Assembly: GCF_000612725.1 (NCBI RefSeq)
Contig: NZ_HG964458.1
Span: 62,001-126,000 of the forward strand
DNA from: Mycolicibacterium austroafricanum
GTDB lineage: Bacteria > Actinomycetota > Actinomycetes > Mycobacteriales > Mycobacteriaceae
Direction of reading: 5' to 3'
DNA length: 64,000 nucleotides
Shown here: positions 34,690 to 43,969 of the stretch, piece by piece
How the letters are laid out: each line of letters begins with the position of its first letter
Position numbering within the stretch: position 1 is the first letter of the stretch
Notes under the pieces: model-generated
Databases searched by the model: none
Seen by the model: only the letters and a program-made list of their open reading frames with translations
What the model was told of the DNA's origin: nothing
Made by a program: the position numbers and the translations under genes

Positions 34690-37600
34690 TTGCCCTCGCT
34701 CTCCGCCTCAATTGCGTTGATCGCCTCGCTCATATGGGCGCCGACCTTCGCAATGTACGGCTCGTCGATCGCCTGAATGTGCTCGCCCCCGATCGGCACC
34801 ACTTCCAGATCGGCGACGAACCGGCCCCAGCCGCCGTCGGGTTGGCGGGTGGCATAACGCGGCTCGAACATGATCGCGTCGTCGTGGTAGCGGTCGGCCA
34901 TGTAGAGGGTGACGTGCCCGTCGTAGTTCTCGATCACCGCGGTGTCGAGCGCGCGGTTGTCCAGATACGACGTGCGCTGGTGCTCGATGATGCCGCCCGG
35001 GATGTCGACGCCGCTGTCCTTGACCGCGTCGAGGACGAACTTCACCTGGCCCTCGTCGTCGAGTTCCTCGAGCTGCTCGTACGGGATGGCCGGGATCTCC
35101 ACGTTGAAGGTGCGCTGCGCGAACAGGGCGTAACGGTCCCAGCGGGCCCGGATCTCCTCCTTGGTCTGCGGCACCTCCTCGCCGGCGCGCACGGTGTCGA
35201 TCAGGCCGACGAACTTGACGTCCGCGCCCTGGCTCTTCAGCCCCACCGCGCACGCGTAGGCCAGCGCCCCGCCGAGTGACCAGCCGGCGAGGATGTACGG
35301 CCCGTTGCCCTGGATCTCCATCAGCTTCGGTACGTACTCGCGGGCCCGCTCCTCGATGGAGCCCTCGACCCGCTCGATGCCGTAGACCGGGGTGTCGGCC
35401 GGCAGCCGCTTCATCAGCGGCTCGTAGACGACCGTGGTTCCGCCCGCGGGGTGGAAGACGAACACGGGGACGCGGGTGGAGCCCTCCGGCCTGGCCCGCA
35501 GGATGCGGACGAACCCGTCCAGCTCACCGGCGTCCATCTCGTCGCGCACGTGCGAGGACAGGTCCTGGATCGTGCGGGCGACCTTGACCTGTTCGGCGGT
35601 GATGGTGCCCTCGGCGCGTTCGGAGAGCCGTTGGGCGATCTTCTCGGCGACGTCGTCGGCGATCGACGGCAGCTCGTTGAAGATGCCACCCGGCGACTTG
35701 CCGGTGACGATGGCCCAGGTGGCGAACGTGACCCGCTCGGCCGCGTCGCGCGGGGGCACGTCGGCGCCGAGCGCCTCGGTGACAGCCTCCTGGGTGAGGA
35801 CCTTGGCGGCCAGGCCGGCTGCTGACGAGCGCTCGCGCGAGGAACCATCAGCTGCTGACGAGCGCTCGCGCGAGGAGCCATCAGCTGCTGACGAGCGCTC
35901 GCGCGAGGAACCATCGGCGGCTGACGAGCGCTCGGCTGTGGGCGCTGACGGTCCCGACGGGTCGGTCGGCGGGGCCGGAATCGACGGTCCCGACGGGTCG
36001 GTCGGCGGGGCGGGGACCGCGACATCGGACGGCGGAGCGGGGACCGCGACATCGGACGGAGGCGCTTCGGTTCCCGCGGCGGTCACCACTTCGTCGGTGG
36101 ATTTGTCGGCCGCGATGGGGTGGCCCGCCTCGGCCAGCTTGGCCTCCAGCTCGGCGACCGTCGTGGCTCCGCCCATCAACTCGGCCTGGGCCGCGGCGAT
36201 CTCCTCGGCGGTCTGCCCCTTCTGCGTCTCGGCCAGCTCTTCGACTTGATCGCGGTTCTCCACCGCGTACGCGATCAGCTTCTCGACGGCGTACAGGTTC
36301 GCGTCGCGCACGGCGGTGAGCTGGATCGGCGGCAGGTCGAAGTCGTACTCGACCCGGTTCTTGATGCGCACCGCCATCAGTGAATCCAGGCCGAGCTCGA
36401 TCAGCGGCACCTCCCACGGCAGGTCCTCGGGCTCGTAACCCATGGCCGCGCCGACGATGGTGCCGAGGCGCTCACCGATGGTCTCGCCGGACTCGGGTGA
36501 CCACTTCGCGAAGCTGGCACCGAGGTTGGCGCCCGCAGTCAGGTTGTCGGCCTCGAATTCCGGGGCTCCCGAGGGCTCCTCGACCGCGACGGGAGCCGTG
36601 GCCACCTCTGCCACCGTGGTCGCGCCGACAGCGGTCGGCAGCGCAGTCAGCTGACCGCCCCTGGTGACGATCGCGTCGTAGACGAGCGTGAACGACTCCT
36701 CGATGCGGGCGTGCACCTGCACGCCGGCTCCGCCGGGATGGCGGGTCAACGTGGTCACCAGGCGCGACCCCTCGCCGGGGACGGCGCGCTGCTCGGAGGC
36801 TGTCAGCTTGGCGTCCGGAAGAACCACGGCCGCAGCCGCTTTCACCAGGGCCGCCAGATCGGTCTCGCCCTTCGGCAGGTACTCCCACACGTGCCTGCCG
36901 TCAGGCGTGGCGACATGGTTGCCGGGCATGACGGCCGAGCTGTCACCGGTGAAGTGCGCCTCCAGCCAGTGCGGCTTGCGCTTGAACCGGGTCGGCGGGA
37001 TGTCCGCGTAGTCGGTGGCCGGGTCCACCGGCCGGTCGGCCGGCAGCGGGAACAGCGTGCGCATGTCCAGATCGTGGCCGTACACGTACAGGTGCGCCAT
37101 CGCCGTGGTCATCGAGTCGACCTCGTCCTGCTTGCGCGCCAGCGTCGGGATCAGCTGTGCGTCATGCAGACCCGCCGCGGCGGTGGTCAGGCCGACCTGC
37201 ATGAGCGCGACCGGGTTCGGCGCCAGTTCCAGGAACGTGGTGTGCCCGTTGTCGACGGCGTTGCGGATGCCGTGCGTGAAGTACACGCTGTGCCGCAGGC
37301 CCTTCTTCCAGTAGTCCACGTCGTGGATCGGGTCCGAGCCGGCCCGGATCAAGCTGCCCTCGTGCACCGTCGAGTAGTAGGGCACCTGCACCGGATGCGC
37401 TTCGATGCCTTGCAGTTCCGCGGCGAGCTCACCGAGCAGCGGGTCCATCTGCGAAGTGTGGCTGGCGCCCTTGGTCTGGAACTTGCGGGCGAACTTGCCC
37501 TCCGATTCGGCGCGGGCGATGATCGCGTCGACCTGGTCGGGCGGACCGCCGATCACCGACTGGGTCGGCGCGGCGTACACGCAGACCTCGAGGTTGTTGA

Positions 37601-40274
37601 AGGCTTCATCCTCCCCGAAGACCGATACGATCTCCTCCGCCGAGTACTCCACCAGCGCCATCAGCCGGATGTACTCGCCGAACAGCATCGCCTCGCCCTC
37701 GCCCATCAGGTGCGAGCGCGAGCAGATGGTGCGGGTGGCGTCCTCCAGCGAAAGACCGCCGGAGAAGTACGCCGCCGCGGCCTCGCCGAGCGACTGGCCG
37801 ATCAGCGCACCGGGTTTCGCGCCGTGCGCCTTGAGCAGTTCGCCGAGCGCGACCTGGATCGCGAAGATGACCAGCTGCACCTTCTCGATCGGGAGCTCGG
37901 TGGTCTCGTCGGTGTAGTCAATGGCGTCGTCGAGGATGAGCTCGACGATCGAGTGGCCGCGCTCGTCCTGGATGAGGCTGTCGACCTTGTTGATCCACTC
38001 GGCGAACGTCTGGTCGCGCAGATAAAGGCTCTTCGCCATCTTGCGGTGCTGCGCACCGAATCCGGCGAGCACCCAGACCGGGCCGTTGGTGACCGGGCCG
38101 TCGGCGCTGATCACGATCGGGTTCGGCTTGCCCTCGGCGATCGAGCGCAGACCCTTGACGGCCTCGTCGTGATCGTGGGCAAGCACCACCGCGCGGGAGC
38201 GGCCGTGGTTGCGCCGCGACAGCGACCGGCCGATCGCCTCCAGCGAGGATGCGCGGCCTTCGGGACTGTCGATCCAGTCCGCCAGCTCGGCGGCCGTCGC
38301 GCGCTTGCGCGAGGTCAGGAACCCCGAAACCGCAATGGGCACAATCGGAGTCGTGGGGTTCTCGGCTTCAGCCGCGGCCAGCTCTTCGCGCGCGACCTCC
38401 AGCAGGCGCAGCGCCTCGTCGGTCAGACCGGGAAGCTCGGGCTCCTCCTCGGGGAGGCGGCCGTAGAACTCGTCGTCGCCGCGATCATCGTCCTCATCGA
38501 AGCCAGATTCTCTTCGCGCAAGCGGCTCATCGCTCACGAACTCGCCGTACTCGTCCATCCGGACCCCGCCGACGTAGACGGCCTTGGCGTCGTCGTTGGC
38601 GGGGGTGACCACGGCGACGTCCGGTTCCGGCGCCGGCTCGACGAGATCGGTGGGCAGCACCTCGCGCAGCACCAGGTGCGCGTTCGCGCCGCCGAACCCG
38701 AAGCCGGACACACCGGCGATGGCATGCCCGCTGTAGCGGGGCCAGTCGGTGACCGTGTCGGCCACCTTCAGGTGTTCCTTGTCGAAGTCGATGTACGGGT
38801 TGGGGCCGCTGTAGTTGATCGACGGCGGAATCTTGTTCCGCTGCAACGACAACGCCACCTTCGCCAGGCTCGCCGCACCCGCCGCCGACTCCAGATGCCC
38901 CACATTGGATTTCACCGCACCCAGCAGCGCGGGCCGGTCCGCGGCACGGCCACGGCCGATGACGCGACCCAGCGCGTCGGCTTCGATCGGGTCGCCGAGG
39001 ATGGTGCCGGTGCCGTGCGCCTCGACGTAGTCGACGGTGCGCGGGTTGATGCCGGCGTCCTTGTATGCCTTGCGCAGCACTGCTTCCTGCGCGTCGGGGT
39101 TGGGCGCGAGCATGCCGTTGGAGCGGCCGTCGTGGTTGATCGCGGCACCGGCGATCACGGCGTAGATCTGGTCACCGTCGCGGCGCGCGTCGGCGAGGCG
39201 CTTGAGCACCAGCATGCCGCCGCCCTCGGAACGGGCATAGCCGTCGGCGTCCTTGGAGAACGACTTGATCCGGCCGTCCGGCGCCAGGACCCCACCGACT
39301 TCGTCGAAACCGACTGTCACCAAAGGCGTGACGAGAGCGTTGACGCCGCCGGCGAGCACCACGTCGGCGTCGCCGGAGCGCAGCGCCTTGACGCCTTCGT
39401 GCACGGCCACCAGCGACGACGAGCAGGCGGTGTCGATGGCCATGGACGGGCCGCGGAAGTCGTAGAAGTAGGACACCCGGTTGGCGATGATCGAGCTCGC
39501 CGTACCGGTGATGGCGTACGGATGCGCGGTCGACGGGTCGGCGACCCCGAGGAAGCTGTAGTCGTTGGTGGAGCTGCCGACGTAGACGCCGACGTTCTCA
39601 CCGCGCAGGCTCGACGCGGGAATCCTGGCGTCTTCCAACGCTTCCCAGGTGAGCTCCAGCGCCATCCGCTGCTGCGGATCGATGTTGTCGGCTTCCATCT
39701 TCGACAGCGCGAAGAACTCGGCGTCGAAGCCCTTGATGTCGGACAGGTACCCGCCCCGGGTGCGCGCCTTGGCGACCCGCTCGGCGATCCGCGGCTCGCT
39801 CAGGAATTCCGACCACCTGCCCTCGGGCAGATCGGTGATCGCGTCGCGGGCCTCCAGCAGGGCCTGCCACATCTCGTCCGGGGTGTTCATGTCACCCGGG
39901 AACCGGGTTCCCACACCGACGATCGCGATGTTCGCGACACCTTCGTCGACCTCACGGGACCAGTCCTCGTCGTCGAGCGCCGAGATGTCCGCTTCCGGCT
40001 CGCCCTCGATGATCACCGTCGCCAGCGACTCGATGGTCGGGTGCCGGAATGCCACCGTGGCGGTCAGTGTCACCCCGGTGAGATCCTCGATGTCGCTGGC
40101 CATTGCGACCGCGTCACGCGACGACAGGCCCAGTTCGACCAGCGGTGCGGACTCGTTGATCGAGTCCGGCGCCTGGCCGGTGGCGTTACCGACCCAGTTT
40201 CGCAACCATTCACGCATCTCCGCGACGGTCATGTCGGGACCGGCCTTGCTCGAACCGTCTTGTGCTTCAGCCAT
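34686..40274 (-). CDS. pks13: Polyketide synthase Pks13 (mycolate condensase)
   Basis: A 1862-aa type I PKS with the order ACP-KS-AT-ACP-TE. Active-site residues: pantetheine Ser52 (ELGLSSRDA), KS Cys284 (DTACSSSL), AT Ser828 (GQSLGEA), second pantetheine Ser1298 (ELGLDSLMAVR) and TE Ser1666 (GWSLGGA). It condenses the meromycoloyl-AMP-derived chain from FadD32 with the AccD4 carboxylated C26 chain, and its thioesterase transfers the product to trehalose. It is about 130 residues longer than my recollection of the M. tuberculosis protein (1733), almost all in the linker between the second ACP and TE, which carries tandem repeats. ATG 40274 is preferred over GTG 40280 because GAGGG lies 9 bases before it. 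Confidence 0.97.
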   Translation of the reverse strand: MAEAQDGSSKAGPDMTVAEMREWLRNWVGNATGQAPDSINESAPLVELGLSSRDAVAMASDIEDLTGVTLTATVAFRHPTIESLATVIIEGEPEADISALDDEDWSREVDEGVANIAIVGVGTRFPGDMNTPDEMWQALLEARDAITDLPEGRWSEFLSEPRIAERVAKARTRGGYLSDIKGFDAEFFALSKMEADNIDPQQRMALELTWEALEDARIPASSLRGENVGVYVGSSTNDYSFLGVADPSTAHPYAITGTASSIIANRVSYFYDFRGPSMAIDTACSSSLVAVHEGVKALRSGDADVVLAGGVNALVTPLVTVGFDEVGGVLAPDGRIKSFSKDADGYARSEGGGMLVLKRLADARRDGDQIYAVIAGAAINHDGRSNGMLAPNPDAQEAVLRKAYKDAGINPRTVDYVEAHGTGTILGDPIEADALGRVIGRGRAADRPALLGAVKSNVGHLESAAGAASLAKVALSLQRNKIPPSINYSGPNPYIDFDKEHLKVADTVTDWPRYSGHAIAGVSGFGFGGANAHLVLREVLPTDLVEPAPEPDVAVVTPANDDAKAVYVGGVRMDEYGEFVSDEPLARRESGFDEDDDRGDDEFYGRLPEEEPELPGLTDEALRLLEVAREELAAAEAENPTTPIVPIAVSGFLTSRKRATAAELADWIDSPEGRASSLEAIGRSLSRRNHGRSRAVVLAHDHDEAVKGLRSIAEGKPNPIVISADGPVTNGPVWVLAGFGAQHRKMAKSLYLRDQTFAEWINKVDSLIQDERGHSIVELILDDAIDYTDETTELPIEKVQLVIFAIQVALGELLKAHGAKPGALIGQSLGEAAAAYFSGGLSLEDATRTICSRSHLMGEGEAMLFGEYIRLMALVEYSAEEIVSVFGEDEAFNNLEVCVYAAPTQSVIGGPPDQVDAIIARAESEGKFARKFQTKGASHTSQMDPLLGELAAELQGIEAHPVQVPYYSTVHEGSLIRAGSDPIHDVDYWKKGLRHSVYFTHGIRNAVDNGHTTFLELAPNPVALMQVGLTTAAAGLHDAQLIPTLARKQDEVDSMTTAMAHLYVYGHDLDMRTLFPLPADRPVDPATDYADIPPTRFKRKPHWLEAHFTGDSSAVMPGNHVATPDGRHVWEYLPKGETDLAALVKAAAAVVLPDAKLTASEQRAVPGEGSRLVTTLTRHPGGAGVQVHARIEESFTLVYDAIVTRGGQLTALPTAVGATTVAEVATAPVAVEEPSGAPEFEADNLTAGANLGASFAKWSPESGETIGERLGTIVGAAMGYEPEDLPWEVPLIELGLDSLMAVRIKNRVEYDFDLPPIQLTAVRDANLYAVEKLIAYAVENRDQVEELAETQKGQTAEEIAAAQAELMGGATTVAELEAKLAEAGHPIAADKSTDEVVTAAGTEAPPSDVAVPAPPSDVAVPAPPTDPSGPSIPAPPTDPSGPSAPTAERSSAADGSSRERSSAADGSSRERSSAADGSSRERSSAAGLAAKVLTQEAVTEALGADVPPRDAAERVTFATWAIVTGKSPGGIFNELPSIADDVAEKIAQRLSERAEGTITAEQVKVARTIQDLSSHVRDEMDAGELDGFVRILRARPEGSTRVPVFVFHPAGGTTVVYEPLMKRLPADTPVYGIERVEGSIEERAREYVPKLMEIQGNGPYILAGWSLGGALAYACAVGLKSQGADVKFVGLIDTVRAGEEVPQTKEEIRARWDRYALFAQRTFNVEIPAIPYEQLEELDDEGQVKFVLDAVKDSGVDIPGGIIEHQRTSYLDNRALDTAVIENYDGHVTLYMADRYHDDAIMFEPRYATRQPDGGWGRFVADLEVVPIGGEHIQAIDEPYIAKVGAHMSEAINAIEAESEGK
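35821..36063. repeat. Tandem repeats inside pks13 (ACP-TE linker)
   Basis: Three near-identical 33-bp units (35821-35853, 35854-35886, 35887-35919) plus a partial fourth encode SSAADGSSRER in the gene's direction. Beside them are two 36-bp units (from 35947 and 35983; PAPPTDPSGPS) and two 27-bp units (from 36016; VPAPPSDVA). All lengths are multiples of three, so the frame is kept. The 33-bp units differ at only a few bases, indicating recent duplication. Confidence 0.95.
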
Positions 40275-40330
40275 GTTCACTTACCCTCACGATCGCGTTG
40301 CGACCGGCACGGCCGCCGTAACTTTGAGCG

Positions 40331-42220
40331 CTAGTCCGTTTCATCGGGGAATGCGTTGGCCACCTTGCCGGCGCGCAGGCTGCCGTCGAGATACGCCGAG
40401 CGGCAGGCACGGCGGCCGATCTTGCCGCTGGAGGTCCGCGGGATCGCACCGGCCGGGGTCAGCAGCACATCGCGGACGGTCACACCGTGGCGGACCGCGA
40501 TCGCGGCGCGGATGTCGTCGGCGATCGGCCCCATGTCGAGCTTGTGCGCACCGGGGGCACGCTCTCCGACGATCACCAACTGCTCGGAGGTGTCGTCGGG
40601 GTCGCGCTTGAGTCCGGCGTGACTGTCGTCGAACACCTCGTCGGGAAGCTGGTTGGCGGGCACCGAGAACGCCGCGACGTAGCCGGTCCGCAGCGCCTTG
40701 GTCGCCTCCTGCGCGGAGTACTCCAGATCCTGCGGATAGTGGTTACGGCCGTCGATGATCACCAGGTCCTTCACGCGGCCGGTGATGTAGAGCTCGCCGT
40801 CGTGGTACGCGCCGTAGTCACCGGTGCGCACCCAGGTCGCGTCGTCGGTCGCGCCCTGGGCGTGCGACGGCGTGGTGCGCGACTTCAGCGTGTTGTGAAA
40901 GGTGGCGATGGTTTCTTCGGGCTTGTTCCAGTACCCGGTACCCATGTTCTGGCCGCTGATCCAAATCTCACCGATCTGGCCGTCGGGCAGCTCCGACGCC
41001 GTCTCGGCGTCGACGATGACCGCCCACTCCGCGACGCCGACCTTGCCCGCGCCGGCCTGGGCGACCGCCTTCGGCGAATCGTCGGGCACCTCGACGAAGC
41101 GGTGCGCGTTGAGCTCGTCGCGGTCGACGGAGATGATCTTCGGCGATTCGTTGGACGGGGTCGTCGACACGAACAGCGTGGCCTCGGCCAGCCCGTAGGA
41201 CGGCTTGATGGCCTGCGGCTGGAAACCGAACGGTCCGAACGCCTCGTTGAAGCGGCGCACGGTGGCCGCCGAGATCGGCTCGCTGCCGTTGAGGACGGCC
41301 TTGACGTTGGACAGGTCCAACGGCTCCTCGCCGTCCTTCGGCACACCGCGCGCGGCGGCATGGTCGAACGCGAAATTCGGTGCCACCGAGATGGTGCCGC
41401 CGGTGTCACCCTCCTTGCGCGCCATCGCCCGGATCCACCGGCCCGGACGGCGGACGAACGCCGCGGGCGTCATGAACTCCACGTAGTGCCCGATCACTGT
41501 GGGCAGCAGAACGGTGATCAGCCCCATGTCATGGAAGAACGGCAGCCACGACACCCCGCGGTCGCCTTCTTCGCCCTGCAGCGCCTCGATCACCTGGACG
41601 ACGTTGGTGGCCAGGTTCAGGTGCGTGATCTGCACACCTGTCGGAATGCGCGTGGAGCCGGACGTGTACTGCAGGTAGGCGATGGTGTCGTGCGTGACAT
41701 CGACCGGCTCCCAGGTGGCGCCGACCTCGACCGGCACCGCGTCCACGGCGATGACACGCGGACGCTGGTTGGCCGGGCGGGTGCGGAAGAACTTGCGCAC
41801 ACCCTCGGCGGCCTCGGTGGTGGTCAGGATCGCCGACGGGGTGCAGTTGTCGAGCACTGCGTGCAGGCGGCCGACGTGACCGGGCTCGTTCGGGTCGAAC
41901 AGCGGCACCGCGATGCGGCCGGAGTAGAGCGTGCCGAAGAACGCCACCAGGTACTCGAGGTTCTGCGGGCACAGGATCGCGACCCGGTCGCCCGGCTCGG
42001 TGACCTGTTGCAGGCGGGCCGCGACCGCACGGTTGCGCGCGCCGAAGTCTGCCCACGTCAGATCGCGTGCGATCCCGTCACGTTCGGTGGAGAAGTCGAG
42101 GAAGCGGTAGGCCACCTTGTCGCCACGCACCTTCGCCCATCGCTCGACGTGCTTGACCAGGCTCCCGTTATCCGGGAATTTGATCAATCCGTCCTTGATG
42201 AACGGGTTGTGGAAGGCCAT
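40331..42220 (-). CDS. fadD32: Long-chain fatty-acyl-AMP ligase FadD32
   Basis: A 629-aa adenylate-forming enzyme of the FAAL type, matching Rv3801c. The A3 motif is YTSGSTRIPTG, A5 is PSYGLAEATLF, A7 is WVRTGDYGAY and the catalytic-lysine region is TSSGKIGRRACR. FadD32 activates meromycolic acid as acyl-AMP and loads it onto the N-terminal ACP of Pks13. It lies 56 bp before pks13 on the same strand and 177 bp after Rv3802c-like, whose gap is AT-rich (around 42300-42350) and probably holds the promoter of the fadD32-pks13-accD4 unit. Confidence 0.97.
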   Translation of the reverse strand: MAFHNPFIKDGLIKFPDNGSLVKHVERWAKVRGDKVAYRFLDFSTERDGIARDLTWADFGARNRAVAARLQQVTEPGDRVAILCPQNLEYLVAFFGTLYSGRIAVPLFDPNEPGHVGRLHAVLDNCTPSAILTTTEAAEGVRKFFRTRPANQRPRVIAVDAVPVEVGATWEPVDVTHDTIAYLQYTSGSTRIPTGVQITHLNLATNVVQVIEALQGEEGDRGVSWLPFFHDMGLITVLLPTVIGHYVEFMTPAAFVRRPGRWIRAMARKEGDTGGTISVAPNFAFDHAAARGVPKDGEEPLDLSNVKAVLNGSEPISAATVRRFNEAFGPFGFQPQAIKPSYGLAEATLFVSTTPSNESPKIISVDRDELNAHRFVEVPDDSPKAVAQAGAGKVGVAEWAVIVDAETASELPDGQIGEIWISGQNMGTGYWNKPEETIATFHNTLKSRTTPSHAQGATDDATWVRTGDYGAYHDGELYITGRVKDLVIIDGRNHYPQDLEYSAQEATKALRTGYVAAFSVPANQLPDEVFDDSHAGLKRDPDDTSEQLVIVGERAPGAHKLDMGPIADDIRAAIAVRHGVTVRDVLLTPAGAIPRTSSGKIGRRACRSAYLDGSLRAGKVANAFPDETD

Positions 42221-42397
42221 TCGTCACTCCAATCAAGCGGGATTTCTAGTCCCGAAACCCCGGAGATTCTACTGGGGAAGAGGCTGCCCACCCGTCAGCC
42301 ACCAGCTTCCGCTCTTAGATTTTCCTTAAACTGTGGTTATGCTAGGCGACCTGCGCGTCCCTGGCCAAATTAAGCGCCGAATCGATCAGGTCACAGG

Positions 42398-43414
42398 TCA
42401 GCCATGTTTCGGCTGCGGAGCACCCTCGATCAGGCCCTGCGCCCAGTTCAGTGTCCACCCGGTCGCAGGGAGACCGTCGAGATTCCAGAAGTCCGGCGTG
42501 GCGTACATCGCATGCACGGGCTGGCCCGCGCCCCCGGCGAGCACCTCGAGGGTCTTGGGCAGCGCCGTGATGTTGAACGCCGACTCCGGTGCCGCGCAGA
42601 TCAGGTCACCCCGGGCACAGATCTCGTAGGTGCGGTCGTTGAGCGCCCCGAAGCCGCCCGGCCTCGGGCCGGTCATCGAGAGACCGAGCGCCGACAGCGT
42701 CGGCACCTCGTGCAGCGTGATCTCCGCGCCCTGACCGGGGGCGTTCGGTCCGACCTCCTGGCCGACCCCGGTCTCCCTGCGGCCGTCGGCGATCAGCGTG
42801 ACCCCCAGCACCAGGTCCTGGTCCACCGGGCCGCGGCCGTTGCCGATGTCGGAGGCGATGTCGCCGGCGATCACCGCGCCCTGCGAGAACCCGACCAGCA
42901 CATAGCTGGTCAGCGGGCAGCGGTTGTTCATGTCCGTCATCGCCTTGATCGTGGCGCGGGTGCCTTCGGCGCGGCTGTCGTTGTAGGACATCTGCCGGTC
43001 CGCTGACAGCGGATTGTGGAACTGTGCGGTGTACGGGACGGTGAACACCTCGAGCCGGTCGGTGCCGAACTCGGCCCGGATCGGATTGGTGACGTTGAGC
43101 AGCAGCGCGATCGGAAACTGCACCGGGTTGAACGGGTCCAGGTGCACCGAGGACTCCCACGTGCCGGGGATCGAGATCAGCTGCACGTCGGGGCAGCTCG
43201 CATCCTGGAATTCCGGGCGGGGCTTCGACGTGGGCGGCACCCCGGACGTTCCCGTGGGCGGTGCCGCGGTGGGCGGTACCGCGGTCGGCGGCGCATCCGG
43301 TCTGCGCAGCACCACGACCACGATCGCAACGATGAGCACCACGACGAGGCCCACAGCTCCGGCGGCGAACAACGCCAGGAGGCGGTGGCGTTTCCGCCGG
43401 TTGGTCTTGGCCAT
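42398..43414 (-). CDS. Cutinase-like serine hydrolase, Rv3802c type (Culp6)
   Basis: A 338-aa membrane-anchored alpha/beta hydrolase. A basic start (MAKTNRRKRHR) and one hydrophobic segment (about 12-36) are followed by a Pro/Thr-rich linker with a VPPTAAPPTG repeat, then the cutinase domain with the nucleophile elbow VLVGFSQGAVIAGDIA and conserved cysteines (ASCPDV, NRCPL, EICARGDLICAA). M. tuberculosis Rv3802c is an essential phospholipase/thioesterase of the envelope located between the mycolate operon and the antigen 85 genes. ATG 43414 has a GGAGT element upstream. Confidence 0.93.
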   Translation of the reverse strand: MAKTNRRKRHRLLALFAAGAVGLVVVLIVAIVVVVLRRPDAPPTAVPPTAAPPTGTSGVPPTSKPRPEFQDASCPDVQLISIPGTWESSVHLDPFNPVQFPIALLLNVTNPIRAEFGTDRLEVFTVPYTAQFHNPLSADRQMSYNDSRAEGTRATIKAMTDMNNRCPLTSYVLVGFSQGAVIAGDIASDIGNGRGPVDQDLVLGVTLIADGRRETGVGQEVGPNAPGQGAEITLHEVPTLSALGLSMTGPRPGGFGALNDRTYEICARGDLICAAPESAFNITALPKTLEVLAGGAGQPVHAMYATPDFWNLDGLPATGWTLNWAQGLIEGAPQPKHG

Positions 43415-43460
43415 GCTCAGGTACTCCTGTACTCCATGCGTGTGTGGGTGCTGCTCGTGC

Positions 43461-43934
43461 TCAGCAGAGTCGCTCGGTCGCGATCCGAATGTAGTCGGCG
43501 GTCGCGGTGTCGACGTCTACCGCCGACGGCGTATCGGCGCTCTCGCTGTCGTCGGTGCCGCTGACGTCGTTACGCACCAGCGGCGCGACGAACGCCCACA
43601 CCGCCTGGTCGGTCTGCCGGGCCGCGCGGGCCTGACAGACGTAGGAGCCGATGCTCAGCGCCGACAGGTCGCTGGACGGCGTGACACCGGCGGTGTGCAG
43701 CGCGTCGAGATAGTCCTGCTGGCGCGGGCTGACGACGAGGGCGTTGGACGTGGATTCCGCGGTGCCCGGGCCGGGCAGTGCAGCGGTCGGGCGGCCGTGT
43801 GCGGGCTCGACCTCGGAGCCCATACCCCCGAGCATGTCCCCGTCTGAGCACCCGGTCAGCCAGGCGGCCGGGAGGGCGACCAGCGCACACAGCCCCGCCA
43901 TCCCCGCCATCGCCGAACGTGAACCGTGTTGCAC
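43461..43934 (-). CDS. DUF732-type lipoprotein
   Basis: A 157-aa protein from GTG 43934 (an ATG eight codons later is also possible). It has a hydrophobic signal ending in lipobox LTGC, a Pro/Gly-rich spacer, and a DUF732-like domain QQDYLDALHTAGVTPSSDLSALSIGSYVCQARAA ending TERLC, the two cysteines probably bonded. DUF732 proteins are abundant exported mycobacterial proteins without known function. It lies between the Rv3802c-like gene and mpt51, where I recall no gene in M. tuberculosis. Confidence 0.75.
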   Translation of the reverse strand: MQHGSRSAMAGMAGLCALVALPAAWLTGCSDGDMLGGMGSEVEPAHGRPTAALPGPGTAESTSNALVVSPRQQDYLDALHTAGVTPSSDLSALSIGSYVCQARAARQTDQAVWAFVAPLVRNDVSGTDDSESADTPSAVDVDTATADYIRIATERLC

Positions 43935-43969
43935 GACTCCAAGGTACCGGGCGCGGGGCTTGCTCTCCG

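Noticed and set aside
36711..40334. 1207-codon plus-strand open frame antisense to pks13
   Set aside because: Shadow of the highly biased pks13 codons; the translation has no domain and the opposite strand is a clear PKS.
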